The notes under the pieces: generated by a model
Told to the model about the DNA's origin: nothing
What the model saw: only the letters and a program-made list of their open reading frames with translations
The model's database searches: none
In this document: piece after piece, positions 53,436-64,000 of the stretch
How the letters are laid out: every line of letters begins with the position of its first letter
How positions within the stretch are numbered: the stretch's first letter is position 1
Program-made: the position numbers and the translations under genes
Origin: Jaminaea rosea
Taxonomy: Eukaryota; Basidiomycota; Exobasidiomycetes; Microstromatales
NCBI RefSeq assembly: GCF_003144245.1
Contig: NW_020289982.1
Span: forward strand, 62,001-126,000
Direction: 5' to 3'
Length of the DNA stretch: 64,000 nucleotides

Positions 53436-54368
53436 ATGGCGCCCGACCGCTGCCAGAGGTCCAAATCACAGCCTGCACGCCGCATCGGACATGGCGACCT
53501 GACGCGAGCCCAATCTGTTGCCCCCACATCGAGTCGAACAGCTGCTCGGTGGTTGGTCGAGGTCAAACCGGAGCCTCGTGAGGAGAGGCTCCCTAGTAAG
53601 GGCCCTCCAGCGACACCCACAAGCAGCAGTACAGCCCTCGTCTTGTGGCAAGGGCCCACCAACGTGACCACCCCTTCAGCTGAGCAAGGCAGCCGCAGTT
53701 GTCGCACGCCGACGCCGTCACCTCGACGAGCGCAGCTTTTCCCTTGGATGGGCAGGCAGCCAACGCCTTCGCCCACTTTCAGCAAGCGGTATCACCGCGG
53801 GATGCCCAATAACCAGTCTTGGACCAGACATCAAATCTCTGCTACACCAACGCCTGGACAGCACAGTCAGCATCGAGCGCCTTCGTCTACCCCTGACGCG
53901 CGCCAGCAACGGGCACCCTCCAGCAGCTCGACTCGCCTCACCACACCGGGCGCCTCCTTCTTGGGCGGAGACGGAGGCGATGGCGGCGGCAGTTCGAGCG
54001 GTACAGCCATCGAAGTGGACGAGGAAGTCGAGGATGACAGCGACAGCGGTGATGACTCGCCAACGCCCACTGCTCACCGTAGCAGGGATACTCGCGCAGA
54101 GGCCCGCTCCTCTCGCACTGCACCTCCTGGCGTTCAGCTCGTCATCTCCGCGTCGGTTCGCTTGGCGTGGGATTGCACTTCCACGAACCGCATTCGCGAT
54201 ACCTACGCCATCCCCATCAACGTGCGCGTATCGCTACCCCAGAATGCGGACCTCAGTCACGCTCGCGACAATGTCGAATCCTTGGTGCGGCACGGTGCTA
54301 TTGAGAGGGAGCTGAGCCTCAAGTTGCGGACATTGGTGGGGAGGGCATTCGACAATGCGAGGACTTGA
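53436..54368 (+). CDS. Unrecognised disordered protein with a short C-terminal domain
   Basis: One exon; 310 residues from the ATG at 53436 (MAPDRCQRSKSQPARR). The same frame is open back to 53085, but that upstream part crosses the presumed promoter shared with SAD1 and has leader-like composition. The first 200 residues are Ser/Thr/Pro/Arg-rich and disordered, with an acidic patch (EVDEEVEDDSDSGDD). The last 80 residues look folded: VQLVISASVRLAWDCTSTNR, then RDTYAIPINVRVSLPQNADL and IERELSLKLRTLVGRAFDNA, an alternating hydrophobic pattern that could be two beta strands and a helix. I know no family for it. It sits upstream of another unrecognised basic Pro-rich gene on the same strand. Coding status is likely but not certain. 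Confidence 0.55.
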   Translation: MAPDRCQRSKSQPARRIGHGDLTRAQSVAPTSSRTAARWLVEVKPEPREERLPSKGPPATPTSSSTALVLWQGPTNVTTPSAEQGSRSCRTPTPSPRRAQLFPWMGRQPTPSPTFSKRYHRGMPNNQSWTRHQISATPTPGQHSQHRAPSSTPDARQQRAPSSSSTRLTTPGASFLGGDGGDGGGSSSGTAIEVDEEVEDDSDSGDDSPTPTAHRSRDTRAEARSSRTAPPGVQLVISASVRLAWDCTSTNRIRDTYAIPINVRVSLPQNADLSHARDNVESLVRHGAIERELSLKLRTLVGRAFDNART

Positions 54369-54665
54369 GGAGCGGATGCGAGAGACAGGTGGGTTTGTGG
54401 TCAATCTTCACGTCATCTCTTCGTGTCTCCCCGTCTTCTCAAGCGCTATCGCGTGCCACATTGAACACCGTGACACTCCAGCGACACGTGTGCCTGAACC
54501 GCGACGCCCCAGAGCTGGATGTTGATGTCTCATCCTTTGGTGTTGGTTCCGGTCGTGTGACTTGTTGCCGCCGGGAATCAGTAGATGCTCGTGTGTCTGT
54601 CCAACCCTTCTCTTCTTTTCCCCAGGTTCCTCATCGTCACCTCACAAACACCTCATCCAGCTTGA

Positions 54666-55811
54666 ATGGGCGTGACGAAAGTTCATCATCTGGCGGTCAA
54701 GCCCGGTGCTGGCAGCCATACTACCGCATACACTGGTCCCACGCTACTCACTCAGTCATCACTGTTCAACAAGACAGGTAGTCAATGGACGAGTCAACCT
54801 CATGCTGCGACGTCGCATCATGGCAAGACATGTTCAAGTCGTGCTCCAACAAGCCCGCTGGCCACCACCTCGCTAGGTACAGCAACCTCAGCCCCGACTA
54901 CGCCCCGCCACGTCCATGCACAGCGTATGCCACTGAGCGAGAGCACACGGCAGCCTTGTACGGCGCCCATGACTCCGATCCAGCAGCAAATCAAGTCACT
55001 CGTCGGACCACAGTTCAAGAGCCAGCGCAAAAGACTCAGACGCAAAGAAGTGCACGAGCGACGCCTTGTAGCTGAAGCAGCGAAAGCGGCGGCCGTTCGG
55101 TCTCGTCTTGAGGCTCAATGGAGGATGGAATCCAGACAGCCAACTTCGCCCACGCCGTTGAGGCCACAGGTGACTCCGACGCCACAGGTTCAGGCTCCAC
55201 CACCGCCACCATCACCGCCTGCTCCTCCTCCTCTACGTCGCAGCGCAAGGCTAGCTGCGAAGCGAGCAAGGCTACAAGGAGCAAAGGACGAGTCGGCACC
55301 AGACGCCAAGCCCGTGAAGATTGTGACTGAGAAGGCAGTGTCAGTGACTCCATCCTCGGCAGCGCCCCCAGCAGCACCTGAACCAGCACTGGTAGCCGCA
55401 CCGAGACCAGCCTCAGCAGCGCCAGCTCTACCACCATTGGACAGGCTCGCAGCAGCGAGCGCTAGTCCTACTGCGCCTGAAGTGGCCCCGTATCCTGCTC
55501 GCGTACCCCTCAGGGGACCACTCTCGAAGCTTCCTCCCACTCACCCTCTGCTCGCCGGACGTTACGCCCGAGACCCGGAGTATGCCCAGCCCATCCTCAT
55601 CACCACGCGCAAACGGTTTCCAGCCGATCCCATCGCGTCTGGCCTTGATCCGGCTTTTCATCTTCAGGCTCGACCACAACCGCCGCAGCAGAAAGCACAG
55701 CTAGCCATTGCTTCGCAAAGTGCCATTTATCGCTGTTGCCCGGTACTGCAAAACACTCTGCCCGGGTCGAGAAGGAGGGACTTGCTTGACGCAGGGAGGG
55801 TACTGGGATGA
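54666..55811 (+). CDS. Unrecognised basic, Pro/Ala-rich protein
   Basis: One long frame from the ATG at 54666, 381 residues. The first 100 residues are Ser/Thr-rich; the ATG or an early intron (a GTAGTC donor-like site near 54779) is uncertain. A basic helix follows (QFKSQRKRLRRKEVHERRLV, then EAAKAAAVRSRLEAQWR), a Pro run, and LRRSARLAAKRARLQ, a RRSARLA-type basic element seen in many fungal nuclear proteins. The C-terminal third is Ala/Pro-rich and ends with a possibly conserved segment (LPPTHPLLAGRYARDPEYAQ, ITTRKRFPADP). A nuclear location is suggested by the basic clusters. No domain or family recognised. It could form one transcription unit with the preceding gene, but the stop at 54366-54368 and 297-nt gap argue for two genes. 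Confidence 0.5.
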   Translation: MGVTKVHHLAVKPGAGSHTTAYTGPTLLTQSSLFNKTGSQWTSQPHAATSHHGKTCSSRAPTSPLATTSLGTATSAPTTPRHVHAQRMPLSESTRQPCTAPMTPIQQQIKSLVGPQFKSQRKRLRRKEVHERRLVAEAAKAAAVRSRLEAQWRMESRQPTSPTPLRPQVTPTPQVQAPPPPPSPPAPPPLRRSARLAAKRARLQGAKDESAPDAKPVKIVTEKAVSVTPSSAAPPAAPEPALVAAPRPASAAPALPPLDRLAAASASPTAPEVAPYPARVPLRGPLSKLPPTHPLLAGRYARDPEYAQPILITTRKRFPADPIASGLDPAFHLQARPQPPQQKAQLAIASQSAIYRCCPVLQNTLPGSRRRDLLDAGRVLG

Positions 55812-56067
55812 ATGGTGGGTGATGGTGCCGACAATCAGCAAGAGGGGGAGCAGGGAGGAGCAGTATAGCTTGTCAGAACGTCAAAGCAGCGCAGAATTGC
55901 AGAAAGAAATCTCCATTGTCATTGCCAATGCCGATGATACTCTGACTGATGTAGATGCTAATGCGCGGCCGGGTATGCGAGATGCGATATGCGAGAAAGC
56001 AGCAAAATAACGGGCAGGGATCTACGCTTCGGGTATCACATGTGTATCTCATCCTTCATCCCACCCT
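55812..56067. other. Convergent 3' region
   Basis: 256 bases between the Pro-rich gene (plus) and the kinase gene (minus). No feature seen. Confidence 0.45.
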
Positions 56068-59000
56068 TCAACGATCCATCGAGCCGGCCTCCACCGAAGC
56101 ACCCCCGCCATGGCCTCCAGGCCGATAGTGATTCCAGAAGCGCTGCATGACTGCACGACGAGCGCCCGCTGCCCCACCGCTGCTAGCACTGCGTTGAGGG
56201 GGTGACGGTCCAGGTGAGACGGATGAGCGCGGCGAGGCGGGCGTGTACCATCGATCATTAGAGTCCCTTGACTGGCCCGACTCGATGGTGCGCATCCTCT
56301 CATCCTCGCTCCTCATCGTCGAGGGCGCGCCACGCTCCACCATGGGCGAGCGCTTGCGATGACCGCGCTGTCGCTCCTCTGCGGCCTTCACCGCTTCCCA
56401 TTTTGGGCTGCGCGGCGGCTCCTGCTCGGCGTTGACATAGCGAATGGAAGGTGTGCTGCCGCTGCCACGGGCGCTGCTGGTGCTGCTTGTCCTGCTGGTG
56501 TCTCGACTGCTCGACGCTGCGCTGCTCCTGCTCCTGCCGAGCGGAGTAGCAAGATGAGCCCAAGGTGAAGAGGATTGCTCGGCCTTATCCTTAGGCGCCG
56601 AAGTGGCGGTGGCGGCCGTTGCTGGTCTTTTCGCGCGCACTCTAGCATTGCCGCGGGTGGTGCGGTTGCTGGTGTCGGGCACAATCGTCCCGGACCTGGT
56701 CCTTCCTGCACCACTTGACGTCGAGGCCGAATTCGAAGAGCCCGTAGACGATCCGAGCTTTCCCACCCCGATTGCTGGGCTGGCAGGCATCAGCAGCTCG
56801 TCAATCCCACTGCGGGTGCTGGTACTGCTTCCCGTGCGCGGCGTAGCGGGAGTGGACCCGATAGGAGCCACGGAGACAGGTGAAGGCTGCAGCGAGAGTG
56901 GCATTGGCTTCTTCGTTCTCTGAATACCCGAGCTGGTCAGAGGGCGGGAGAAGAAGATAACAGGCTCGGCAAGAACTTCGTGCTCGTCGCGATCATCCTC
57001 CGCATCTTCGAACTGTCCTGAAGAGGAAGAACCGGAACGCTGCATGGAGCTGAGAAGCTCGCGCGCCATCTTCCGTACCAGGACGGCGGAGTCTTTCTTG
57101 GCTACGAGCTGGACGGCTGCTCTTGCCTCAGCAGCACCACGCACAGCTTGGTCGCCCGGCGTGGTGGCGGAGAAGAGGACCAGCTTGAGGATGCGCAGCA
57201 GATTGAGTCTGACGATCGCCTTTGGATGTTCTTGCAGCTGACTTGCTACACTGCGGAGCAGCGATGTCGAGCATTTACCTGCCTCGCGGAGCACTGCAGC
57301 AAGTCGAGGAGAGGCACGGAGGAGCTTGACGGTAGGCTCAACGAGGGAGTCGAGTGCCGCGGACGACCGAGTGAAAGCCGTCAGGATGGCCTCGATGGAT
57401 GCCGGGCGAAGTAGGATTTCTTCCACCTTGCTCGCCCCACCTGTCTGCTCCTCACTGAGCCAGATGACGATAGCCTCCAGCGCCATTGTCTGCCACTCCG
57501 TCTGCGTCGCAGCCGCTACGCCCTTGTCAACATCGCTGGCGAGCAGCTTGAGGAAGCAAGGCAGCGCCTCGCCTTTCCAGAGCACGCGCCTCGTCTCCCG
57601 ACTTGTGGACGCCAAGTCGCAGAGCACGGGCAAGGCGTAGTGCCGAAGCAAACCTGACTGGCTCTCACAGGCTGCAATGAGCAAAGGCAAACCACCAGCG
57701 GCCGCCAATTCCTCCTGTCTGGCGCGGTTCAGCCTGCAAAGGTTGAAGAGTGAGAAGAGTATGCGCCTTGCGACCTCCTTCGCCCAGATGCCCGACTGGT
57801 GCGCACTGAGGATGCGTACCAAGGTGGGAATAGCGCTACAGTGTTGGAGCGCTTCCAGGGTAACGGAGCCGTGGAGCGTGAGATTGCGTATGATTCGAAG
57901 CAGGAGGATGGAGAGGGGCATGCGGGCAGTCGAGCTAGCATTGTCGCCCTGGGCTCCGGCCATCCGCAGACAGACGATGAGGAGACGTCGAAGGATGGTG
58001 CGTTGAGCGACGCGTTGTTTGACTGCTTGATCGTCGATGGCGGAAAGTACGAGCAAGATGCGTAGAGCTTGTTCGAGTACGACGAGGCTGTCCTCTTGTT
58101 CGTCTGCTTCTTGAATCTCGACCGCATCGAGCGCCGAGACGAGGACAGCGCTAAGCGGCTCGAGAAGTCCCTCTTGCGCCAACAGGCGGCACAGATCCAT
58201 CTGGGATAGATCAACCTCACCTGCAGGTGCTTTACTGCTGGCGAGCACTTGTGCGATTCCCCTGACGCCGAGCTGCACGAGCTGGCCTTGCTTCGTAAAG
58301 TCGCTGTCGACGAGGCGGACGAAAGTCTTCATCCCCTGACAGGCAAGGGTGCAGCGCAACGTGTCTGCCGAGGTGTTGACGAGGGTGGCAAAGAGATGCG
58401 CCGCCTCTGTGCGAAGAACAAGGCCCATCTGCTTCTTGGTGGTGCTGCTGATGATGGTGATCAAGATTGGCAAGGCGCCGAGTAGACAAAGCTTCTCGCG
58501 TCCCTTGACTATAGCTGGCGTGGTGATTGCCTCAGCATCCGTACCGCAAATGAGGCCAAGCAGGGTGAGGCACTTTCCCCTGACCTCGGTCGAGCGCTCA
58601 CTCTGCTCAACCAGCTTGAGCAGTCTCTCCGGTCCGTGAGCCTGCCAGAAAACGGTAATGAGCGCCTGGGCTGTGGTCTCGTCCTCGTCGAGGAGAAGGA
58701 CCTCAAGATCGTTTGCAACGCGAAGCAACTCTCTCTCGGCGATGTCTACGCGCGAGGTGAGACGCTCAGTGAGAGCTACAACATCAGCGCAAGCTTGGGC
58801 CGTCTGCTCGCGCAGGACTTTACGCTGAATTTGAACATCCTGTCCGGCGGTGGGCTCGCTGTATACCGCCACAGCAACGCTTGGCGAGTAAGGCAGAGCA
58901 CTGTGCGTCTGTCTGGTCGGCGTGGCGGCGATTGCGGCTGGCGTCAGGATGACCGCAGCAGGTGCTGCTGACGCTTGTTGAGCATCGCCGTCCGTGACCG

Positions 59001-60734
59001 CCTTGCTGTGCCCGCCCACCATCCTTCGTCGACTCTTCAAAGCAGGGCTGGGTGGTTCATCTTGCACATTGCTTCGGAATGTTGACAATCGCACAACTGC
59101 ATTGTCTCCCGCGTGCGCCATTTCGTCCTCATCGTCGTCGCTGCTGCTGCTGCTGCTGCTTGCGCTGCCGTTGTTCTGTCGAACGCGCTTGACCGACTTC
59201 TTGACTGCGGCAGCCTGAGATGGGCGAAGAGAGCCAGTCTTGGAGATGGGCGAGGGGCTGGGGCATCGCTTGTTGGATGTACGAGCTGGCGTGCCGGTCG
59301 GAGTGAGGAGTTGCGGCACGGCCGGAGCTGGAGTTGCAGCTGCCTTGATCTTGCTCGCCCTGAGCGTAGCCATTTGCTCATCCTCCTCGGCGGTCGAGGC
59401 ACATTTGGTCGAGTCCACGGACATGGCGTCTACCACTCGGGGTACTGCTGGCGTCGAAGGACTTTTGAGCGGGTCCACCACGGCTTCGTTCTCCTGAAGC
59501 GTCGCAAGCGGCTTCAGTGGCGTCCGCGAACCAAGAGTCGCGCCGGAGGTGGAAGCTCTTTGTCTTGACTTGGGCAGGTCTGGCGTACTTGCTGATGTCC
59601 GACGTAGCGCGCGAGGACGGGCCGGTATCTCTTTCAGCGCCTCATTCCACCGCTTGACCGTCTTGACCGCCTCGTCGTGCGTCACACCTCCTCCTCCGGT
59701 CTGCTTTGCACTTCCTCCTTTGCGCGAGTTGAGTCGCTCCAACTGCCACTTGGCAGCCATCATCCATGGGTGTTCCAGCAGCTGCTGTGCAGAGGCGCGC
59801 AAGTCGACGTCCTTCTGAAAGCACTTGAGAAGGAAGTCCTTGACGACCGTTGAGAGGCCATCAGGGAGGGGCGGGCAGTCATCCTGAACGATGCGGAAGA
59901 GGGCTGGCATAGGCGCAAGGAAGTGATAGGGCGGCTGGCCTTCGAGGAGCTCGACGACCACACACCCCACCGACCAAATATCGCTGGCCGTCGTTGCGCC
60001 ACTCTGGTCGATCACCTCCGGCGCCATCCAGTAAGGCGATCCCACGACCGCCCCATCCGCAAGCGCTGCGCCCGCTTTTGTGGCCACTCCGAAGTCGGCG
60101 AGCTTGACCGCTCCTTCCTTGGTAGTCAAGATGTTCGCTCCCTTGATATCTCGATGTATTACTCCCTGATCATGCAAGTACGCCAACCCGAGCAAAACCT
60201 GGTAGATGTATACGCTCACCAGCCCCTCAGGGAAGCGGCCAAAGCGCTTGCAAATGTGCTGTAGTGAGCCGTTTTCGCAGTATTCAAGGATGATGTAGAG
60301 CCCATTGGGCGTCTTGTCTGACCCGCGGTATTTCACGATATTGGGATGCTTGAGGTTCTGAAGCAGGTCGATCTCGGACATGATCTCGGACTGCTCGGAT
60401 GGGGGGACGTCGGCGAGGGAGATATGCTTGATGGCTACAGTCTCGCCCGTCTTCCAGTTGAGGCCGCGATACACTGAGCCAAAGGCGCCCTTGCCTAGAC
60501 AGTCGCCCAGAGTCTGTGAAGGTGGGACAGCAAAGGATGTCAGCCGTCGTGGAGACAGCGTAGTATCGCAGCTGCACTTACATAGTCTTTGAGATCCGTC
60601 TCGCTACTACCAGATCTCGGCCTGCTTGCGCTCGCATTGCTCTGCTGGTGCTGAGCAGGAGCGGCAGCATCGTGGGACGAGGAGGACGCGCGCGGCGTTG
60701 CCTTGACTGTCGCATCTTCCATCTTCTCTCCCAT
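56068..60734 (-). CDS. Septation-initiation protein kinase, Cdc7/SepH family
   Basis: In fission yeast Cdc7 and Aspergillus SepH act in the septation initiation network, downstream of the Spg1 GTPase. Exons 60734-60582 and 60513-56068 join across a 68-nt intron to give 1,532 residues. The kinase domain begins at about residue 51: YTLGDCLGKGAFGSVYRGLN (Gly loop), ETVAIKHISL (Lys), VIHRDIKGANIL (HRD), LADFGVATKAG (DFG), VVGSPYWMAPEVIDQ (APE). It ends near residue 305 with EHPWMMAAKWQLERL. GSPYWMAPE and the loop sequences place it in the STE group. A disordered Ser/Pro stretch follows; residues about 600-1150 are helical, ARM-repeat-like (LPILITIISSTTKKQMGLVL, HYALPVLCDLASTSRETRRV). The tail is Ser/Arg-rich and basic. 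The N-terminal extension is short. Confidence 0.93.
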
Positions 60735-61261
60735 GGCGGCGTCGGATAATAGAAACGAGAGAAGAGAAAAGAGGCGCCGCTCCTGTACGCTATCGTCTTT
60801 GTAGTCTGACACCTATCGTCACGAGCTCTCTGGGGTGCTGCGCAGTCATGTAGATTCTTGCAAAGCCTCGTTGGCCCGCACGAGGGGCTCAATGAAGAGG
60901 AGTCAGAGCCGGAGAGTTGGTGTGGACGTGTGACATGAGGCTGAATCTAGGCCGAGGCTCCTGACGAGCGAGCGAAGAAGACACGCGGTTCGTAATGCTG
61001 ACGAATAGGAGGTCAGACCTGGAGGAGAATGGGAAATGAGGGGAAGCAAGCCAGGCGTTGACCCGCCGACCGCGGTTGAGCCTCCTCGACTTCGCGGCAG
61101 GCACGGACGGACAGAGCGAAAGCAACACAAGAGCCACGCGACGCGAAGGCGAGTCCAACACCAGCACCCGCATGAGATCAACGTCGAGCTCGCTTGAAGA
61201 GTGAACGGTAGTCTAATGTGTTGGGTGATAATTGAAGGTGTCAGACGCAATGCACCCTTGA
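60735..61261. other. Gap between the kinase start and the MSH3 stop
   Basis: 527 bases on a shared minus strand: MSH3 3' end and the kinase promoter. Small frames here carry no recognisable sequence. Confidence 0.5.
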
Positions 61262-64000
61262 TCAGCTCTCCCTTTCGCCCTCCATCTCAATCACCCCCAA
61301 CTTCAGCGCTGCCCTCTTCAGCATCTCGAGCTCCTCCCCGTCCCCCTTGCCAAAGACGACCTTCAGCGCCCTCCGCGCAGCCTTGTTCCTCTTGCTCCTC
61401 ATTCTCCTCTCCGTCTCTGCCTTGAGCTTCTCAGCCCTCTCGGTTGCGACCTCCAACATGGCCCTCGGCAAGCCGGCCAGGGCAGCACAATGAATACCGA
61501 AGCTACTACTTGCCGGTCCCTCCCGCAATTGGTAAAGGAACACGACCTCCTTCTCCCCATCCACTGGGTTCGCCCTCTCCACGAACGCCATATGCATGTT
61601 TCTCACCCCTGACAGTCGCTCAGCAAGTGTGCAGAGGGAGGTGTAGTGGGTGATGAACAAGGTGGTCGGCTGGCGGTGGGTTTCGCGCGTCATAAGATAG
61701 GAGAGGACCGATGAGGCGATGGCTTGCCCGTCGAAGGTTGAGGTACCGCGCCCTAGTTCGTCGAGGATTACGAGAGAGCGCGAGGTGGCCACGCGAAGAA
61801 TCTCGGCGGCCTCCTCTGCTTCGACCATAAATGTGCTGCGGCCCTGCCGAGGGAGCAAGGGGAGAAAGGTTCACTGTCAGCCTCGTCCTAGACGAAGTGC
61901 TTTCCTCGCTTTGCTCGCGCGCTCACCTTCGCCAATTCATCGCTCGCCCCCATCCTCGTCAATACAGCGTCCCTGATGCTCAGCCTCGCCTCGCTCGCAG
62001 GCACAAAGCAGCCAACCTGCGCCAGCACGACACAAAGCGCGATCGCTCTTACGGTGCTGGACTTGCCACCCATATTCGCGCCAGTAAGGACCAAGCCCTT
62101 CTGCCCGTCATTGCCCAGCTGAATATCATTCGGCACGTAATCGTCCCGCAGCGCCTCACTCATCGGGTGGCGCAATCCCGTTAGGTGGAGAACGTCCCCT
62201 CCGCTCTCGGGAACGAAGACCGGTCGCGTGTACCCGGGGAGGGCTGCTACGCTTGCCAAGCTTGTGAGAGCGTCCAGATTGCCCAGGGCAGAGATGGTGT
62301 TGCGCAGCACGGTCGAATGCTCGCAAAGCTCGTCGAGAAAGGTAGAAAATGCCTCCTTCGCTTTCGCCTCTAGCCGCTCGCGGTGCTGGTCACGTCGCTT
62401 GATGTGCGCAATGATTTCTGGCGTATGGAAGCGTACTACACTCTTTGTTGCTGAGATGCGCAACCAATCCGCAGGAACTTTCTTCGCGTCCCCGACTCGC
62501 ACCTCGACTAAGTAGTCGATCCCGCTCACCGTGGCATACTGCAGGGTAGGGCGCTTGAGCTGCTTGCGGAGGTCGATGAGGTGCTCCTCTAGGTCCGCTT
62601 CTACTAGGCTGATCTGGTCCTTCTCATCTTGCAGCTCAGGAAACTTGTCTTCCGGAAACAAGTTCTCCTTCTCGCCCTTTCGCGCAGCGGAGACGTTGAA
62701 TTCCTGTAGGGCGGTCTTGATCACAGAACGAGCACGAGGAAGTGCGGCTATGGACTCGTTGAGGAGAGAAGATTTCAATCCTACGTCGCCGGGATGGGTA
62801 ACAGGCTCGAATTGATGGGTGATCCGGTTCAGGGCGAGCAGGATGGTCGCGACCTCATTTGTCGTGGCACGTCCGTAAAGCATGCGGGCTAGCCCCTTTT
62901 CCAGGTCGGGCTGTTTTGTCAGGAGCTCGGGTACTTTGCTCAGGAGCGGGTCCTTGCCCTCCAACATCTCGCTGACTGCGTCCATCCTCTCCTCCAATCG
63001 CTTCACATCCGTCAATGGTCGGGCAATCCAGCGGCGCAGGGTTCGCTTGCCAAAGATGGTCTTGCACTTATCCAGCAGCCAGCAGAGGGATCCCTTGTAG
63101 GTCCCCTCTGTGGTGGCGAAGAGCTCAAGGTTGTGTAGCGTGCCGGTGGAGAGAAGCATCTCAGAGCGCGCCTGGAAGGAGACGAAGTTGCCTGTGACTT
63201 TGAACATGGACGCCAGGCCGAAGGACCTGAGGTGAGAGATGCATGCTGCGAGAGCCTGGACAGTCAGAGGGGGCAGCTTCATTACCGTGGCAATTGTGGC
63301 ACCGGCGGAGGCGTCGTCGATCACGGAGCGTTGCTTGCTACTTGATGCGGGGTCTGAGCCCTCGCCGTCGGCCATGTCGACATCCTGCATGCCAGTCTGC
63401 CCCGCTTCCTCGTAGAAGGACGTCACCCTATTGAAAGCTTCGTTGTATGTGAGCACCGACTCTGTCCTCTCTACTCGCAGACGAGTCGAGGCGATGCCGA
63501 CCGAAGACGACGTAGATGGGTTGCCTGCCAGGTAGCGAATGAGCTTCTCTGTTGACTTGCTCAGCTTGCCAAGCGGCGGCAGAAGAAGCTCTGCTGGCTG
63601 CAAGTGAGCCAATCGCGTCTCAAGCTCGCTCCTCATACTGCTGTCCATGAACTGATCGTAGACGACTGCACCCGTCGCAGCTTGGACGGCAATCAGTCCG
63701 ATGGACACTCGCTCGTCTGACCCCTCCATCTTCTCAACCAATGCCACGAGACTGTTCTGTGCAACCGGATTCTCCATACCTGACTCATCACCACCGACCG
63801 TCTCAAGGTCCTCGACCCAGGTACTGGCAGTGTACAGCTCAGTCAGGCTGCGGGTAAAGGGCTTAGACGAGTTCGACGAGGCAGCTTTGAGTGCTCGCGT
63901 CTCGGTCTGGCGAACAACGCCGACTTTGTAGCCCGCCTTGATGAGGCGTCGAGCATGGATATGAAGGCGATGCACGGGAATGCTTGCAATGCGCATATTC
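61262..64000 (-). CDS. MSH3: MSH3, DNA mismatch repair MutS homologue (5' part outside the window)
   Basis: With Msh2 it forms MutS-beta, which recognises insertion/deletion loops. The window holds an exon entering from the right edge to 61927 and the last exon 61843-61262, joined across an 83-nt intron. About 885 residues are visible; the N-terminal MutS I part lies beyond the edge. At the edge the sequence reads RIASIPVHRLHIHARRLIKA, GYKVGVVRQTETRALKAA and FTRSLTELYTASTWVED, which identify Msh3 over Msh6. The middle has the connector, lever and clamp. Walker A is TGANMGGKSSTVRAI, and SIRDAVLTRMGASDELAK runs into the last exon, where GRSTFMVEAEEAAEIL, Walker B (SLVILDELGRGTSTFDG) and the ITHY signature follow. 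The tail is basic and charged. The Met at 63996 is internal, not the start. Confidence 0.96.

Overview
The window is gene-dense, GC-rich nuclear DNA from a filamentous or yeast-like basidiomycete. Long GC-rich reading frames, short introns (64-98 nt apart from two outliers) with GTGAGT/GTGCGT donors and CTGAC/CTAAC branch sites, and the gene set (FUM1, SLA2, SED5, ALG14, RRB1, BDP1, SAD1, SepH/Cdc7-type kinase, MSH3, small TIM and TOM proteins) all point to fungi. The sparse introns and serine-rich disordered proteins suggest a smut-related lineage (Ustilaginomycotina). That placement is inference, not proof.

Left third (0-24 kb). The edge holds the start of an unidentified secreted protein, then a secreted carboxylesterase and a 2.3 kb non-coding gap. 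Next is a divergent pair, an FKBP-type prolyl isomerase and mitochondrial fumarase; both carry removable-looking mitochondrial leaders followed by an internal Met. Then come a Kre9/Knh1-like GPI wall protein, a Yap-like bZIP regulator, a tiny three-exon TOM5 candidate, a five-helix membrane protein like an isolated ABCC TMD0, a small PY-motif membrane protein, a 1,677-residue disordered protein with a conserved N-terminal block, a secreted GH43-like glycosidase and ALG14.

Middle (24-45 kb). SLA2 (endocytosis; its start codon appears split by an intron), SED5 (Golgi t-SNARE), a GATA zinc-finger protein divergent from SED5, a 2.5 kb gap, and an MFS sugar transporter. Then follows a decayed gene of unknown family whose N-terminus reads as a GIY-YIG nuclease domain, the strongest candidate for something undescribed. 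After it come the importin KAP114 and, on the other strand, the four-exon TIM8.

Right third (45-64 kb). RRB1 (chaperone of ribosomal protein L3) has an unusually long intron holding a strongly structured RNA with kink-turn boxes. BDP1 (TFIIIB subunit) carries two HMG boxes not found in the yeast or human protein. Then come the splicing factor SAD1/USP39, two unrecognised proline/arginine-rich genes, a Cdc7/SepH septation kinase, and most of MSH3 running off the right edge.

The genes form no single pathway. They include three mitochondrial-import or matrix genes (TOM5, TIM8, FUM1), a secretory/endocytic group (ALG14, SED5, SLA2) and a nuclear group (RRB1, BDP1, KAP114, SAD1, MSH3). Many are in divergent head-to-head pairs sharing 180-540 bp promoters. 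All exon boundaries were derived by hand from GT-AG signals plus reading-frame closure; none has transcript support here.
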